DNA of 23,709 nucleotides from JANRKG01 sp033763635 (GTDB lineage: Bacteria > Cyanobacteriota > Cyanobacteriia > GCF-001939115), in the NCBI GenBank assembly GCA_033763635.1, contig JANRKG010000385.1:1-23709 (forward strand). Reading direction: 5' to 3'. Shown here piece after piece: positions 22,745-23,709 of the stretch (its first letter is position 1; the number at the start of each line of letters is the position of its first letter). Under the pieces are notes generated by a model. That model was given only the letters and a program-made list of their open reading frames with translations. It was not told the DNA's origin and made no database searches. The position numbers were made by a program, and so were the translations under genes.

Positions 22745-22948
22745 ATGCGTATGTTCAAAGTTACGGCTTGTGTGCCCAGCCAAACCCGCATTCGAACTCA
22801 GCGGGAACTTCAAAATACCTACTTCACGAAGCTGGTTCCCTACGACAACTGGTTCCGGGAGCAACAACGAATTATGAAAATGGGCGGCAAGATCGTTAAG
22901 GTCGAACTGGCTACAGGCAAGCCCGGTATGAATACAGGTCTTGCTTAA
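22745..22948 (+). CDS. apcC: Phycobilisome core linker ApcC (Lc7.8)
   Basis: ApcC is the small (about 7.8 kDa) core linker that caps allophycocyanin trimers in the phycobilisome core and tunes their spectrum. The 67-residue product starts MRMFKVTACVPSQTRIRTQ and ends with VELATGKPGMNTGLA, the standard length and sequence pattern (CpcD-like domain). The start is ATG 22745, with AGGAG (22730-22734) upstream. The frame is open for 47 codons upstream, but that part is not protein-like. Met3 (22751) is a less likely start. It is the third gene of the apc cluster and is followed by a clear terminator. Confidence 0.97.
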   Translation: MRMFKVTACVPSQTRIRTQRELQNTYFTKLVPYDNWFREQQRIMKMGGKIVKVELATGKPGMNTGLA

Positions 22949-22984
22949 TTCAAGTAGTTCCTTAAAATTTTCTGGGTAAACAGG

Positions 22985-23007
22985 AAGGGGTCTTGCGACC
23001 CCTTTTT
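22985..23007 (+). terminator. Intrinsic terminator of the apc cluster
   Basis: An 8-bp stem (AAGGGGTC at 22985-22992, GACCCCTT at 22997-23004) with a TTGC loop is followed by a run of T (five from 23003). It lies about 35 bp after the apcC stop codon. Confidence 0.9.
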
Positions 23008-23050
23008 GCTTTTGAGGCACGATCGGGCAATTCAGATTAAGCACTTGCAA

Positions 23051-23237
23051 CCGATTCCAGATTAATCCCCTCCTGGTAGGGGTGGGTTTGATAATACCGA
23101 TTCCAGATTAATCCCCTCCTGGGAGGGGTAGGGGTGGGTTTGATGATTGCCAGAGCAAACCTGATTCAATTTGCGATTCAATGCTGAGTCCCCTAACCCA
23201 CCCCGGCCTACGGCCACCCCTCCCAGGAGGGGATTAG
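23051..23237. repeat. Three copies of an interspersed CCCCTCCTGGGAGGGG repeat
   Basis: Copy 1 (23051-23092) and copy 2 (23097-23144) are direct repeats that begin CCGATTCCAGATTAATCCCC and end GGGGTGGGTTTGAT; copy 1 lacks a GAGGGG segment. Copy 3 (about 23189-23237) is inverted and carries an extra GGCC-TAC-GGCC insert. In copies 2 and 3, CCCCTCC and GGAGGGG form a 7-bp hairpin. Copy 3 ends at the stop codon of the acidic-protein gene. I recall this repeat type from other cyanobacterial genomes. Confidence 0.75.
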
Positions 23238-23239
23238 AT

Positions 23240-23709
23240 CTATTCCTCTTCTTCCTCTTCTTCCTCTTCTTCCTCTTCTTCCTCAGATGCTTCCAGGCTG
23301 TAGTCGTAGTCGTCGTCTTCGGCGTACTCGCTACAGAGTGTGTCCAGGGCTTCCAGGAATTCTTCAGAATCTTCGATCGTCAAATCAAAGTTCAAGATAT
23401 TGATGCTGGTGGCTTCCCCTTCTTCCACTTCCTCATAGTCATAATCGAAGTAATAGCTCTCTTCATCTTCTGTATATTCCAGACAGAGAGCATCCAGAGC
23501 TTCAGCAAAGCCTTCGGGATCGGTGGTTGTGACGTAGAAGTCGTAGAGTAGCAGGGAATTTTCGTCGGCAAACAGGGATTCATCGTCTTCCCAAACGCCA
23601 GCACTGAAATCTAGATCATTCACGGACTTAATGATCCAGGAATCGTGGGCGTTATAGTCCTTATGAATCACGTAGTCATAGGGAATGTAGCAATAGCCTT
23701 TATCGCCCC
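23240..23709 (-). CDS. Acidic protein with duplicated motif and poly-Glu tail, partial
   Basis: I do not recognise this protein. The frame stays open to the window edge (GDKGYCYIPYDY precedes the GTG at 23671), so the true start is outside and the gene is cut. The visible product of about 155 residues is strongly acidic. Two similar segments can be aligned, DPEGFAEALDALCLEYTEDE and DSEEFLEALDTLCSEYAEDD, each followed by a Tyr/Asp-rich acidic string; this suggests an internal duplication of about 50 residues. The C-terminus ends in a run of 14 Glu, encoded by a 9-bp minisatellite of GAG and GAA codons and followed by TAG. There is no membrane segment. Roles in metal binding or protein interaction are guesses. 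The terminal poly-Glu length could vary between strains by slippage. Confidence 0.65.
   Translation of the reverse strand, partial: GDKGYCYIPYDYVIHKDYNAHDSWIIKSVNDLDFSAGVWEDDESLFADENSLLLYDFYVTTTDPEGFAEALDALCLEYTEDEESYYFDYDYEEVEEGEATSINILNFDLTIEDSEEFLEALDTLCSEYAEDDDYDYSLEASEEEEEEEEEEEEEE
23243..23284 (-). repeat. 9-bp minisatellite encoding poly-Glu
   Basis: On the plus strand the unit CTCTTCTTC recurs with a 9-bp period through 23243-23284, coding on the minus strand for an unbroken run of Glu as GAG-GAA-GAA. Unit number may be unstable. Confidence 0.85.

Noticed and set aside
23171..23551. Plus-strand frame with a poly-Phe/Leu run that looks like a membrane segment
   Set aside because: It is the reverse of the poly-Glu minisatellite. 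The minus-strand acidic protein has coherent internal repeats and continues beyond the window.

Overview
The window looks like chromosomal DNA from a cyanobacterium. It carries allophycocyanin genes (apcA, apcB, apcC), the photosystem II extrinsic protein gene psbU, several protein families that I know mainly from cyanobacteria (DUF3120, a TPS-CHAT protein, a 4-Cys/WD40 Ser/Thr kinase), and frequent GATCGC-type sites, including perfect HIP1 octamers GCGATCGC (for example 2722-2729 and 13500-13507). A filamentous, Leptolyngbya-like organism is plausible, but that is inference.

Left part (1-6130) is transcribed almost entirely leftward. In transcription order it holds a DUF3120 membrane protein, an FHA-domain class III adenylate cyclase, psbU with a clear intrinsic terminator, nadB (L-aspartate oxidase), a PH-domain membrane protein, a DUF456 membrane protein and a small conserved protein. 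nadB and the PH-domain gene are only 17 bp apart and are probably co-transcribed. Divergent from DUF3120 is uppP (undecaprenyl-diphosphatase), with a cyanobacterial-type N-terminal extension.

Middle part (7363-15206): after a 335-bp spacer holding a nested-palindrome, MITE-like element comes the largest gene, a 1903-aa predicted secreted protein. It has a filamentous-haemagglutinin (TPS) N-terminus, a long beta-helix-like body with four degenerate internal repeats, and a C-terminal CHAT protease domain with its His/Cys dyad intact. Its 3' end overlaps by 40 bp the 3' end of a convergent FAD-dependent oxidoreductase of the type fused to SelD in many cyanobacteria, here standing alone. A small secreted or membrane-anchored unknown protein with a strong terminator follows.

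Right part (15352-23709): a 4-Cys Ser/Thr kinase with a transmembrane segment and seven WD40 repeats; a convergent metallophosphoesterase; a divergent 441-aa unknown protein; a small conserved protein; a YbjN-like protein; and the apcA-apcB-apcC cluster, which encodes the phycobilisome core subunits and core linker and ends at an intrinsic terminator. The apcB-apcC spacer is unusually long and structured. The right edge holds an acidic protein, cut by the window end, with a duplicated motif and a poly-Glu tail encoded by a 9-bp minisatellite.

Spacers carry several families of short palindromic or purine-rich repeats: 477-534, 7429-7537, 17325-17399, 19776-19876 and 23051-23237. No tRNA, rRNA, CRISPR array or intact insertion sequence was seen. 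The best candidates for an uncharacterised system are the secreted TPS-CHAT protein and the dispersed repeat elements.
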